Position numbers and translations under genes: made by a program
Part shown: in pieces, positions 52,201-63,577 of the stretch
How the letters are laid out: each line of letters opens with the position of its first letter
How positions within the stretch are numbered: position 1 is the stretch's first letter
The notes under the pieces: model-generated
What the model saw: the letters and a program-made list of their open reading frames with translations, nothing else
Told to the model about the DNA's origin: nothing
Databases searched by the model: none
DNA from: Hymenolepis diminuta
Taxonomy: Eukaryota > Platyhelminthes > Cestoda > Cyclophyllidea > Hymenolepididae
DNA length: 64,000 bases
NCBI GenBank assembly: GCA_900708905.1
Contig: CAADRB010000008.1
Location: 1,013,120 to 1,077,119 of the forward strand
Direction: 5' to 3'

Positions 52201-55200
52201 TTTTTGACCGATCGAAAACCATCTAAATTATTCAGTTATATACGAAAACTAATATCTAACAAATACTTGCTGCAAAATATGTCCCATTCAATCTATCCGT
52301 TTCTGGTTGACAAATTACAAAGGCACAACCTTGATTAACCGGCCAATAAAGCGGATAATCAATCCCTCAAATATTAGGAATTTGATAATTGTTCGGTACT
52401 GTAATAGCGTTAAGAGCACGATAAACCCTTTGTCGGATGATATCAAAATAGGAGACAAATGGTAGTATTCAAAGAGTCACCCTTAGGTTGATAATTCTGA
52501 GAACAAGAAATTTCTCACTCTCAACTCCTTTGTTACCGAGATTAAGAAAGTATTTCAAAAAATATAAGGATCATGATATCGAGCTCAAATGGGCTATTTT
52601 TCAACATCTTCAACAACAGAGAATGAGACAAAACCAATTTCTCATCTATTCCAACACTACAGGATCATTCTTAAACTCTTTGAGGCCTATCCTTCCAAGT
52701 ATATTTTGCAACATAAATACTTTCATGATTCTAGCTGTAGAAAGTACGCTTTGATTTGGCATTTCTCTAAGGCGCATGCATTTGACACGCAAACTAAAAA
52801 TTGTTGTTTATGTATTCGAATTCATATTTTTAGATGGCGTGTCAACGACCAGAACAGCATCTTCATGCTTATCAAACTGCTGGAGAAACTCGGGTCATCA
52901 TTAATCCGCAAAATTTCTTAATCTTTATAAGCACTCCTAATATCCCAGATGGATGCCCAACTGCCTTTCAACTAATCCAACAAAATTCGCCAACCCCCAC
53001 ATCTGTAGACCTACCTCCTATTGTAGCTCTTATCTACAACTTCGCCAGTCGATTTCTACCACCATCATCTCACCTAAGTTCTGCTTTTCTACTTATAGTG
53101 AAACCAGTTTTTATCATACAACAACATCTCTTTTGTTCCAATAACTTTAATTCAAATTTCCACCAACACTTATTTCAGCTAACTAGCCTGTATTCCTCCG
53201 TTAAAATTGACGAAATGATAACTAACTTTATCAATAATAACTAAGCCGTGGCCTTTTTACAATAAAGGTATGAGGAACTGACATTCGTATTTACACAAAC
53301 TAAATAATCGGGGAGACAGTTAACGAACCTTTACGATAACGGGAGTAGAGAATACTCTGAGATCGAATGAGAAGTTGAATGTGTCTACGATTTGGTCCGT
53401 CCGAATGAAGACTTCGTTCACAGAGGAAGTTGTATGCAGCCTTCACAGCTTGGAATTTAGCATGACCATCAGGATTCTTGTCTGGATGATATTTCATTGA
53501 GAGTTGATAGTAGGCACGACGAATACTCGCCTCCTGATTTGATCTTCAGGCAAAATAGAAATAAACAATAGTAACATAAAAACAGACAATTTATTTTGAA
53601 AAAGAATCGTATGCAAGTAGCGTCACATAAATGAATTAAATAGACGAATAAGAAAACACAGCTAGGGAAATTCTGACTAAACCACTGTCACTACTGGACA
53701 AAAATATGAGACTGTAAAAAAGTATTCTTCTCTTATTGCCTAAGAAGCATCAGGTTTAAAAGGGGAGGAATTTTCAGTTGGTACATTTGACATGAGATCC
53801 ACCAATTTGACGCAACAAAGATACTATGGTTCCAGGAACAATAAATCATTATCTAAATATACGTATGAAGCGATTGACAAGAATAATGATTAAATAAACA
53901 CGTATTTGGATATCATGAATTATCATTTAGATAAGTATTTCACCTAAGTTAAACCTCAAATATATTGAGCTGCAGGAAACGCGGTATTACAGCAAGAAAT
54001 GCCAATCAAAATATATACTTTTCTGCATTGCATAAACCTCTCCCCTATTTCTCAGATTCCGAAATTTACGCAGCTTTTAATTTTTTGGAACCATTATATA
54101 CCATCTGTGTTCATCTAGATTGATTTAGAATAAATAAAGCCAATAATGAGACTATCGTCAAAAAGTGTTTGAGAAATAAGTAGTATGATAAATACCCTGA
54201 CTTCAAATCCAGAAACCTATCCATTAAATTTAAAGTGAATTCAAACTACCTAAGTAACTCAAGCAAAAAGTCTATCAATCTCAATAAAGGCTCTGAAAAC
54301 TTTAAAATTCTAATCCGAATATAAACGTCAAACGCTAGTTGCAACTCACTCATTCAATTGACTGGGGTCTAAACCGAGCTCCTTCATAGAATCCTCATAA
54401 GTGATTCTACAAGGCTTCTTCTCAGTCTCAGTTCTCCAAAGTCCCAAAATGTCCCGCAAGAGAGCAATCTGCAGTGGAAGAGAATAAATAAATTCCACCA
54501 TAATTTGCAATAGAATGAGCTGCAAAAGTGCGGTTCAAACCTACCGGGTCTTTAACAGGCCAATGGGGGAAACGATCTGTATCACAGAAATGTCGAAGAT
54601 AGTACCGATTGCAGAACAATTCACCCTCTAATTGAGAGTAGACGATTCGAGGAATGCCAATGTGGTGATAGATTGCACGGACGTTACTCTTTAATCGGGG
54701 AGTGAAGTCAGCCAAATGTGCAGCAATCCTAGTTATCATAAACCGTCTAAATGGGAAGACATATTCAATCTATAACTACCTAAATGAAGAAGTAAAAGAG
54801 ATGTAAACTTTCGCTAACCGCATTTCTTGATTCCAAATGGCTTCAGGTGTGTCAAAGTTGCCCAAGAAGATTTCAGCAAACTTTTCTGGCGGATGGTTCT
54901 CGAGGAATGCGATCATAGCTTCTGGGAGAATTTTGCTTAACACTGAGGGAAGACCTGTCTCAGAGGTCTCTTCAGCTTGAAGAAGATGAGTAGTCTTAAG
55001 GAAACGAGCAATAGGAAGGACATTGCTTCCAGTGTACATAAGAATGAAGAAGAATATTCCAGTGAGGTAAATTCGAGGAAGGCAGGGGTTTTGATCGACA
55101 ACATGAAGAAGTAAGCTGGAGACACGTTCGACGAGCGGCGGGTCAAAGGTAAGTAGAAGCTGTACAATGTGAGGAAGGTTAAACGGATTAGAAATAGTTC

Positions 55201-58200
55201 TCCTTGGCCTAGGCAGGGGTCGAATAATACCTCCAGTAGCCTCATCTCTGGAAGCACTGCTTTCACACAACCGTCTCAGGACTTCCACACATCGAATAGC
55301 CAAGGCACTATGATCCAACATTGCGCCTCTACTGAAGCCCAGCTTAGCAATTAATTCATCTCCACTATGCTTCTCTTTGTCCTTCATATCAGAGGTTTCA
55401 GAGGATTCTTCCTCGTAGTCCTCACCATAGAGGAGACGGGGGACAGACCATCGAAGTTGGGCCACTCTATTGGCAGGCATCCAACCGAGGGTTGAAGCGG
55501 AAGGAGATTTTGACCCAACAGCAGAGGTTGTTGTGGCACCGAAACCGGAGAAACTCGAGGTACCGAAAACTTGGGCTTCCTCTTCCTCCTCTCCACCATC
55601 CATGTCGATGAAGACACCTTCAATACGACAACGCGGATGGCTGTCCAAACCCTGGGCGAAGACGTAAGTATTTGGCGCAAGAGTACCGTCTGAGAACTTT
55701 TGACGCATCTGGAAGAACAAGAGAAGTGGATCTGAAGGAAATCTTTGTTAAAGTATGAACTCTTCTACACTGTTAAATGCTAAAAGGTCTAGTTTGTGTC
55801 GCTATGAGAGGTACGGAAGAACGCGTTTACTCCAAAAAATTAATTAGCTAGACAATGACTACATATAAATAAATGTTATTTATTATTATTTTGTCAGCCT
55901 CTAATTAAAATAAAAGTGCGCCAAAACTGCATTAGGAGTACATAGTGAACCATGACCCTCATCTCTTAACGACGGTTTTAAATTAAGACTGAGACTTGTA
56001 CTTATATGAATTTACGTATCGTTCTCTTCCTTCACCAATGTTCGATGAGCAATTTAGACACTTTTGATATCGACTCTCTAAATGCTATACACGTGAAACC
56101 TGCCCTAATCCCTATGTAGTCCACTAGGAAAGCGCTTTGCAACACATACCCGGATAGAGGGCTAGCATCATAGTGAGATACTTGTATTCTGTCAACCCTT
56201 CCCTTATTAGTCAGACTTAACGATTCCACTCACTGAAAGTGCACCAGTGGACATCGAACTTGTGACCTCTAACTGTGTAATTGACGAAACAATGTCAGTT
56301 TCATTCAAGATAATATCTAATTATTTACTGCAAACCTGAATTAGATTCATCATATTTTCATCTTCCTATCTCTGTCTCAGACGTGCTCTCCTAAATACGT
56401 TTTCTACCTATTGATTCCGAAATTTTGCTATCCCGTTTAGCAGTGAAAATTGTCTCAAGATAAAGACAACTCAGATGAACTAGAATGATGGTAACAAGTC
56501 TAGGCCCTTAACTTTCATAGTAGCATATAGAGAACCAGCAAAATTAACAAGAGGAAAAATACCTCTGCAAATGTGAATGGGCCCTCAGATGAGCCCTTGG
56601 GGTCTCCAGTTTTCCAGTACCACCATTCGCGTTGAGTTGTCCCACCACCCTCTGCAGCGTCAGGTTTCTCACTGTCACCCTTGAGCACGTTGGTTGCTGT
56701 GGGAACTGGGGCTCGTGAAGTGTGGAGATGGGCGAGACACGCCAAGTCTGTGACGACTCGTACACCATCAGCTTCAAGGAATTCGTCAGCATTGTACTGA
56801 AAAGAGATGATAAAAAACGCATCTCCAACTAGTTCTAGACAGTACTTCCACGTTAGAAATTGTGGGTTTCTTCCTATTTTTATTACTGTGCTATTCAGAT
56901 GAACTGGACTCATTTAAAACATTTTAACTCTGTACAACATATACCTCATTTTAATATAAACTCCATGTATGTAAGATGCAGGCTCGTAACCTTGTTGAAC
57001 AAAAGGGGAGCACACATGCCTACACAGACTATGGACTAATTATGAAGTCGAACAATGGAATGACTGTAATCATTAATTGGATCAAACAATGGGTTTCGCT
57101 CAAAGTGGAGTTTTTGGTCAACAAGGCAAGATGGCCACTTCCTCCTTTATACATATTGGTCCTTATATTCATCTTTCATACATCTTCTAGAAACCTTTAT
57201 GTGTTTGCATACTTACTTGCCTTATCTATATGACGTGTGTTAATAAAGGTCTTAAAGGATGATTCTCTATGTATTGCCATAATTACTCTTTATTCGCATT
57301 CCCTATGAAAATGGTTTGGTTTTTCGTCCACGAAGGCGCAAGACGTCATTATTTTCCTACGATGCAAAACTCCTATCTGTCATGTTTAAACGCGTTTATG
57401 GATTACCTGCACCTGCACTCGTGGCTTCACGCGTGTGCTTGTCTGAGTGACTCTATATTCCCACCCAAACACATACATAGACGTACGCTTGTCATGCACC
57501 GGTTCCTACGCTTCCTACTCATCTCCTCATCTCTCTCTGTCTTATGCGTTTGAATTCTCCTTGTGGCTTGACCAATACATTTTGGCCTAGTCAGCTTTTG
57601 ATGTTCTGCTCTGTAACTATTCTTCTTGTTGCAAGCCCCTACAGTAGGCTACAATCTATTTAGACCACGTATCATGCAAATGCTTTATTAGCAATTTACT
57701 AACAGTGAATCTAACAAACCACTTTGTGGCTCTGAAGGTGAAAGTGAAGACACTACCCAGTCTTTTGAAATTTCGCAATTTGACGTGAAATTTTTTCTAT
57801 AAGAACGGGCTAGTGGAATACGTGATTAAAAAAGTGGTTTTTAAATGAAAATCAACATCCCTCAGAAATTAAATATCTGAAACAGTAAAGGTTATAAACA
57901 CCGATACCAACTCGAACTCATGAGAAATCTTTACCTTTCAGGACCAAAATCGTAATATTTCACTTTTATGCCTAGTAGAACACAATAACACATAGCTCCA
58001 ATAGTATGATGGTATGTAGTTAAATGCAACTGACTCTTTTAAAGGTAACGAGAAAATAACAGACGCAGAAATTGGAAAGGTGGTCGACAATATTTACAAA
58101 TTGGAATGAAAGAACCCTTATGTGTTCTGAACCATTCATTTACATTTATCTCTATTTTCAAATTGCATTTATAGAGTACGAGGAAACCATCATTCGTCAT

Positions 58201-61200
58201 CCATGACTTGAGATCCAAACGAGGCGTTAGAATCAAAACGGTTACAGGCGATAAGAACCCACTCTCAAAAGATGTTACACTTACCTTAGATATTGAGAGT
58301 TATACCTACCCCTACCCAAACTGAATCTAAGTATAAACCTAAATAGTCATGTAACTGCATAATCTCTCAACTTTGCACAACTGTTAAACCAACCTTGTTA
58401 ATAACCAATTTTTCCAGCAACTGAATCAAGCAATCTCGTTCAGCAGCCGAGGGGGTTCTATCCAGCAGGTGTACTAACAGTGGAATATCCGATACCGCTC
58501 CTATTTCCTCATGACACCTTCCATAGACAATCGTCATGGCATTTAGGCAGAGGCAGCGCATAGACAGGAGTTGGTTGCCCTGCCTCCCCCCGCGAGTACC
58601 CTTCTTCCCACGTGGAAGTCTTCCTCCACCTAGAACAGTGGCCGAACTCATTGTTCCCAAGGCTGCGGTGTATTGAAGATAACGGCGGAAGAGTTCACTG
58701 AAGAATTCTCGGCTAGAGAAGGAAGAGAGAAGAGACGTGGAGTATTTGCATAACATCATAAAGAAAAAGGGTCTAATCTACGGTTTGTTGACCCAAGATA
58801 TTAAATAAAATACTTTAACACTAAGTTGTAAGTTGCATTGCCTGAATATTTGAAGCTAATATAAAGTAACGCAATTAAAATTGGGCGCAGTAACTTATAT
58901 GCCTATTGACTATTGCTACCGTTTAAACTAGTCAATAAAATGTCCAAAATACAAACGCAAGGTTAAATCAGCTAAATGTTATGCAGCTGTCATGAAAGCT
59001 ATACGACCACACAACCGCTTTTATAAAGCGCCTGCCTGGAGATATAAATACGGTATACCGGAGCTGTCCTGCTACCCGTGGCCACCGACTCTCGCAGGAC
59101 AGCTCGTTAAACTCTAAGCCACTAGCGTATAAATAACTTGATGGAAAACTTCCTAAGCCCATTAGGAGGTAATATTCACAATACCTGACTTGGGCGGAGA
59201 AAAGATATCCTGGAACCGACTTACGAGAAACTCATGTTCTACCTACTCTAATTGGTTAACCCCACGACTAGAAGTGCTCTGATGGGCATCGAACCAGAAA
59301 CATCTAATTCCGCAGACAAGCACGTTAAAAACTAATTGCCGGCAAATTTGGTTAATATATTCTTACCTGTTTTTAATTCTTGATAACCCCATCTTCGAGG
59401 CATCATCAGTGGAATTCGAATCTGCTGAAGCAAGACGTTTGTCTTCTTCCAGTAATAACCGAAGGAAGTAATTTCCAACCCTCGGTTCGCCAGCCAGGCT
59501 ATGATATCTCACTCGAAACTCAGAGTGATTCCACGACACCCCATTCACCTGAGCCAACAGACGAGCCACTTGTCTTTCCAGGGGATTCTTTTTATTGAAT
59601 GGTGAGCCATCGGCGGCTTCTGTGATCTTCTCCATCTCTTTGCCTTCTTCACTCGCAGAAGCTGATGCACTTTCGGAAGGAGATGATGATGTGGTCTCCA
59701 TAGTAACTTCTGAAGCCTCCGTGGCGATTTCAGGTTCACCATTCTCGACGGTGTCCGGATCTTGGAGGATTTCTGACTCATCTACTTCCTCCTGACGTGA
59801 ATGAGAGAAGTACTCACATTCACGACGGTATTCACCCATTTCTTTTTCGATGGCGTCTTTCAGCTCATCTCGAGTCTAAAAGCAGGAAGGTTATTAATTT
59901 ACGGAAAAATATCAGCCAGTTTAAATCAAAGCGAATGTTTTACTCGAACGATAATATCCAAACCTTATCACCGGTGATCACACATTATCTATGTAGGAAC
60001 ATGAGAAAGAAGATTAGGTAGGTGATTGACGAGTGGTTAGTGGCGGGAGATGACTAATTTGGAACACACTAGGGTTATATTCCGTTGCATTTGTCGCGGA
60101 ATACTAATAGTGCTTCCTTTTGCTAATCGGGATGTCCAGAGTGTCAAGCTGCCAGTCTTGAGTGCCGGAATGGATAAATCTCCATCACAAAGTCACACAT
60201 CTTTTGCAGAAAAGTACACATTTTTGGGGGTTCTGTTTGCCAGAATGGAAACAGAAAAGCTCATGAAGAGATACGCTCCAGCTGTTTGAAATTGTGAAAA
60301 AGTGATTGCTTCCTTCCACTCATGTGCTACTTAATGATTTTTGGTCCGTCTTTGTCTTTTTTACTCTTCTAGGCATGTGCGTCCTTGTTTATAAAATGTC
60401 CTCCAACAAATCCTCACTTTCAACAATATTCTACTGAGGAAATAAGCTCCTAAACTCAACTACAGCTGTTTTAAGGCAACTTTAAAGTCAAACGGAAACA
60501 CGAATTAGAGCAATAAGGGTTAAACAATAAATATTAAAACGTAGAAAAAAGCAGCTGAACTGATTTCCGGACTCTCATTCTTAATGCCCCTAACTCTTCT
60601 TAAAATTGAAAAGTCTTTCTCAATCTATGAGTTTTAAAGTTTATCCATGGCAAAAACGTTGGTAAGCTTTTTGCTTTGTTATGATTTTTCAAGATTAAAC
60701 TTTTAATCTTTAAAACTAAAATAATATGCAACTGTGCAAAAGCACACGAATATAGATAATTTTATCCAACACACTTTGAAACTTGAGCTTCGACCGAACT
60801 TATCATTTTGATACATCTCCGACCAGGAGAGGCACTAATGAATATTTGAGATCGGAACTGAAAGTATCAATTTTCAATCCAGTGAATAAATTATTAACAA
60901 CTAAACTTCTCTTGCTTCAAGTCTATTCTACAATAAAAATAGTATTTGTTGGCCATATGGACCCTTTTCCTTTTCTTCACCACCAACATTTTCAATCTCT
61001 TGTTCAATCTTTATGCGATGCTGTGATTGATTTATACTTTTAAACGTGGCTCTTTGCGACTCTTCTGCTTCGGAGTGGTTAAATAAATAACGGTAAGAAG
61101 GACTAACCCTGAGATTCCAAATCAGATCCGGTTTAGCATGATCACGTTGAAAATGATAGTAAAAGAGAGCCCAGTTGAGATTTTGAGGTAACTCCACTGG

Positions 61201-63577
61201 CTTGCCATTCACTTGTGTGTCCGGTGTACCCAATTTAATCCGCATTTGTCGAGTCAGACGCAGTGAGACTGGTTTATCTTCAATATTTGGTGTTGAAGGC
61301 TAAAGATGGAGAATAAGACGCCATAATGAGGCAGCATTTACCTTTCGTGGTGTGAGACCTACTTTCACACGCCAGTGCTGAAGAATGCCATCCACGCGTT
61401 CTTGAAGTATGTACAAGGGCTCGGATTTCTTACTTTGAACTCGCAAAACGTGCTCCTACAAACAAAAGTGACAGTGTTCGGGGAAAAAGAGGTCATACGT
61501 ACCTGAGCAAGCTGAAAGTTGTCTCGAACGAAAAGGTAGTCTTTTTCAGATTCTGGTGGAAGGTCGGAAGATTCAAGGAAGGAAAGTAGACCTTCGGGCT
61601 GAAAAAAGGTAAGATCATTCCTTCACAATAGCAGACTACACCATATTTTTAAGCTATCCTGAGTATACACAAGGCTATAGCGTACTTACCAATAGGTATC
61701 AAATTATAAACCTACAGATTGAATTGATCTTTCCTTACAACACCTAGAGTGCCTTGTCTTTTACTGATTGAGCCTTATTAAATCCTCTCAACTCAGCTGA
61801 AATTGGGAGAAAAATCTATACAAACCTGAGAGATGTGTCTCCTAATTCATCCCCAAGACGATCTTGCTTAAAGCATCGGTTTGTGACGAAGACCTTAGAA
61901 GTCAGAAGAACAATAGCATAAAAAGATAACACTATCCGTGGACCTTCCCTTTCAAAAATCGGAGTACAGATTTCGTCTCAGGGGTCAAGTTGTGTACGGT
62001 ATATGAAACACGCATTTTGTAAAATGTTGGAGATTTTTCTGAAACTTTCCTTAATCGATTGAGTATATTTTTTTCAATTGGTATTAGAATACAAACGTTT
62101 AAATATGAGGTATTTCAAGAAGAATCGGGTTAAGAAGAAATTTACATCCAGAAATCTAATAGATATTTCCGCATATAAATAAATTTGGATAAATCATGGC
62201 TAAAAGCACGATTTAGGCCGATACTCAATTAAGTTAATGAAAACTAATGTAAATATATCCCGAGCACTATGGGCTTGAAGAAGTGAGCATACTAGAATTT
62301 GTAATCAAGCAATTTGTCACAGATTTATAAAACGATAAAAAACTTACAAAGATTCGTTTAAGGAGATCTTGTGCCTGAGCATTATTCTCTGCCCATAAAG
62401 CAATCAATTGGCGGGAAAGCTGTCTCAGAACAAGACTCCTTGGATCCGCATTCGTTGAGTTTGTTGCAGTGAAGCAGGAAATAGAAATATGTTGCAAAAT
62501 AGCTCCCTCAACCAGAGCCATTTGTCGCAGTTGAGCCACAAGTTCCTCAGAGGCCTCGTCAATCAACGCACGCATCACCAAACCCGCACCCTTAACAATA
62601 GTCAAACTAGGATGCTGAAGTCAAAATAATTAGTTAACAGTCTATCTGACAAACTACTTAGAACAAGTAATTTTAGAAGCAGACTTACAGTGAATAGACG
62701 GAAAAGGGCACGACCACGTGAAGCGACTAAAGCAAGGAGAGCTTCAAAAGACTGTCCCTCGGAAGTCTCGGAATAGGGTAGACAGAGAGCATACGTGAAA
62801 AAATCCAGTAGACCTGAGATGACGAGAGAACCGGTACCACGGAGCTAACAGAAAAGTATATATTTAAACTACTTGATCCATTTAAGTAGATAATGTATTA
62901 AAACGCAAACTAACAGCGTGAAGAGTGAAGAGATTGACAAGCTGCCGCATAAATGGGACACTGGACATGATTGATGCTTTATTTAGCTGCTCTTGTCTCA
63001 AATCAGGATTATCATGCATGGGTTGCATCAGCGTATTTACAGCGTCGATAACAGCATGAGTTAGAGAGTCGTCATTCTGTGCCAATGCGGCTATTACTGC
63101 ACGGCCGAGGTTTTCACGAACACTGCAACAAAAGGTGGTTTTAACAAACTAATGATAAGAAATTAGGTAGAATTAAATTCGAGTTGGACTACCCAGAGAG
63201 TTGAGTGAAGGATTCAAAACCGGCTTTTGATGCTACAAGACGTCTTATTGCCTGGAATCTTGCCTCCTCTAGTTGCAGACGAACTTCACGGTCAGATATA
63301 CCTTTCTGACCGGTGAATTCACTGGCATTTATTACTGGTGTCTGCATCGAAATATTTCGTGTGAGTAGGACAATCAATGCATCTTTAATAAGCTTTTCTT
63401 TCTTTTCAGCGAAAATGCCCTGAAAATGGAGAGAAATTTAGTATTTTTGTTGAGAGTGAAATACTGTAGGGAAAATTTTCATGTATTTGCTCACATCTTG
63501 ACTAACAGAATGGACCAAACCACTGTAAGCCACATTGGCGTTGAAGCGTTCAACCACCTCCCAAAATGAAATATCCT
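43213..63577 (-). CDS. DNAJC13: DnaJ homolog subfamily C member 13 (RME-8), 5' end outside the window
   Basis: A J-domain co-chaperone on early endosomes that recruits Hsc70 and works with retromer/WASH in cargo sorting. Twenty-seven exons, gene order, all in phase: 63577-63495, 63419-63193, 63122-62915, 62844-62689, 62614-62348, 61598-61503, 61455-61342, 61299-61108, 59875-59367, 58712-58394, 56796-56563, 55708-54819, 54746-54545, 54468-54350, 53543-53329, 51274-51057, 49760-49575, 49501-49322, 49245-48871, 47941-47825, 46976-46820, 46755-46564, 45596-45321, 45242-45161, 44412-43929, 43884-43738 and 43665-43213. They encode about 2231 residues. Visible are a GYF-like segment (EGPFTFAE), the J domain with HPD in exon 15, and armadillo-like helical repeats. 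IWN motifs occur in exons 8, 12 and 24, with IWD in exon 19. Insertions relative to the vertebrate protein lie in exons 9, 10 and 12. The first exon recovered starts at 63577 or 63575, and perhaps 300-450 N-terminal residues lie to the right. Confidence 0.96.
47350..47710 (+). repeat. Dispersed repeat family P, copy 3, in DNAJC13 intron
   Basis: Lies antisense to DNAJC13 between exons 21 and 20. It shares with 4015-4220 the ordered words TCCTCCTCT, TCTCATTTC, CAGTTGTCAATATAC, TTTGTCTT and ATCCTGTTAG. It is the most diverged of the three copies. Confidence 0.4.
49246..49321 (-). other. GC-AG intron of DNAJC13
   Basis: Between exons ending at 49322 and starting at 49245 the only donor that keeps frame and homology is CAG|GCAAAT. 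The acceptor is TTAACAG. Protein continuity (…DTNKQ, then ITLNHLS…) matches the family alignment around ETNQQ. No GT donor within the exon preserves phase 0 at this place. The intron is 76 nt, like its neighbours. Confidence 0.7.
50945..51045 (-). repeat. tRNA-derived SINE-like copy G, next to a DNAJC13 exon
   Basis: CAACTCACTAGTAGTGCACTGA, then AAGTATCGAACCTGTGACTTCTGCC, then GTTGACCACT repeat the family order of body end, B box and A box. The minus-strand B box is AGGTTCGATACTT. The copy ends about 12 bases below the 3' end of exon 16 of DNAJC13, almost at the splice donor. Confidence 0.6.
52834..53270 (+). CDS. Doubtful intronic open reading frame on the opposite strand
   Basis: A 136-codon frame (52834-53244) lies antisense inside the DNAJC13 intron between exons 16 and 15. 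It starts right after a TTTTTAG acceptor-like string and has AATAAA 17 bases after its stop. The translation is hydrophobic, rich in Ser, Phe, Ile and Asn, and resembles no family I know. The start, the strand and the short distance to the poly(A) word could all be chance in AT-rich DNA. A nested gene is possible but not demonstrated. Confidence 0.15.
53329..53543 (-). other. DNAJC13 exon 15, J domain core
   Basis: This exon encodes helices II and III of the J domain. It reads [19 protein letters not shown], with the HPD tripeptide that stimulates Hsp70 ATPase intact. [10 protein letters not shown] follows as helix III. Helix I comes from the preceding exon (54468-54350). An active co-chaperone is therefore expected. 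Confidence 0.95.
56150..56290 (-). repeat. tRNA-derived SINE-like copy H, in DNAJC13 intron
   Basis: GATTCCACTCACTGAAAGTGC and ACATCGAACTTGTGACCTCTAA align with copies G and I. The B-box-like block on the minus strand is AAGTTCGATGTCC. The A-box half (around 56275-56290) has decayed. Confidence 0.55.
57110..57640 (+). repeat. Dispersed repeat family S, longest copy, in DNAJC13 intron
   Basis: The left part (57120-57215) matches the inverted copy at 38240-38445. The right part (57255-57630) matches the inverted copy at 41380-41830. This copy therefore joins the two fragments and gives the fullest view of the element, at least 500 bases. No terminal inverted repeat, target duplication or coding frame shared between copies was found. 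Confidence 0.65.
59040..59135 (-). repeat. SINE-like copy J containing a perfect 12-bp hairpin
   Basis: On the minus strand AGTGGCTTAGAGTTTAACGAGC is a good tRNA A-box-like head, aligned with the GCACGTTAA block of copies D and I. Within it GAGCTGTCCTGC (59061-59072) pairs perfectly with GCAGGACAGCTC (59094-59105) around a 21-base loop. The B-box region is altered compared with other copies. It sits about 150 bases from copy I in the same intron. Confidence 0.5.
59215..59345 (-). repeat. tRNA-derived SINE-like copy I, best preserved
   Basis: The reverse complement has an A-box-like GTTTTTAACGTGCTTG, a variable middle, then a B box GGTTCGATGCC. The spacing is as in a tRNA gene. It is followed by CATCAGAGCACTTCTAG and a body with GAGTTTCTCGTAAG at the far end. 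RNA polymerase III SINEs have exactly this layout. It lies in the DNAJC13 intron between exons 10 and 9, in the sense orientation of the gene. Confidence 0.65.
59590..59800 (-). other. Acidic Ser/Glu-rich insertion in DNAJC13 exon 9
   Basis: Between the conserved [13 protein letters not shown] and [11 protein letters not shown] segments the vertebrate protein has about 15 residues. Here about 85 appear, beginning near [13 protein letters not shown] and including Ser- and Ala-rich runs such as [14 protein letters not shown]. The frame is open and splice sites lie outside, so it is translated. It looks like a disordered linker. Confidence 0.75.
60000..61100. other. DNAJC13 intron, nothing recognised
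   Basis: Intron between exons 8 (ends 61108) and 9 (starts 59875). It holds no supported gene. Several short frames here, for example 60783-61043 on the plus strand, overlap the coding exon on the other strand or have random-looking products. Confidence 0.6.
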
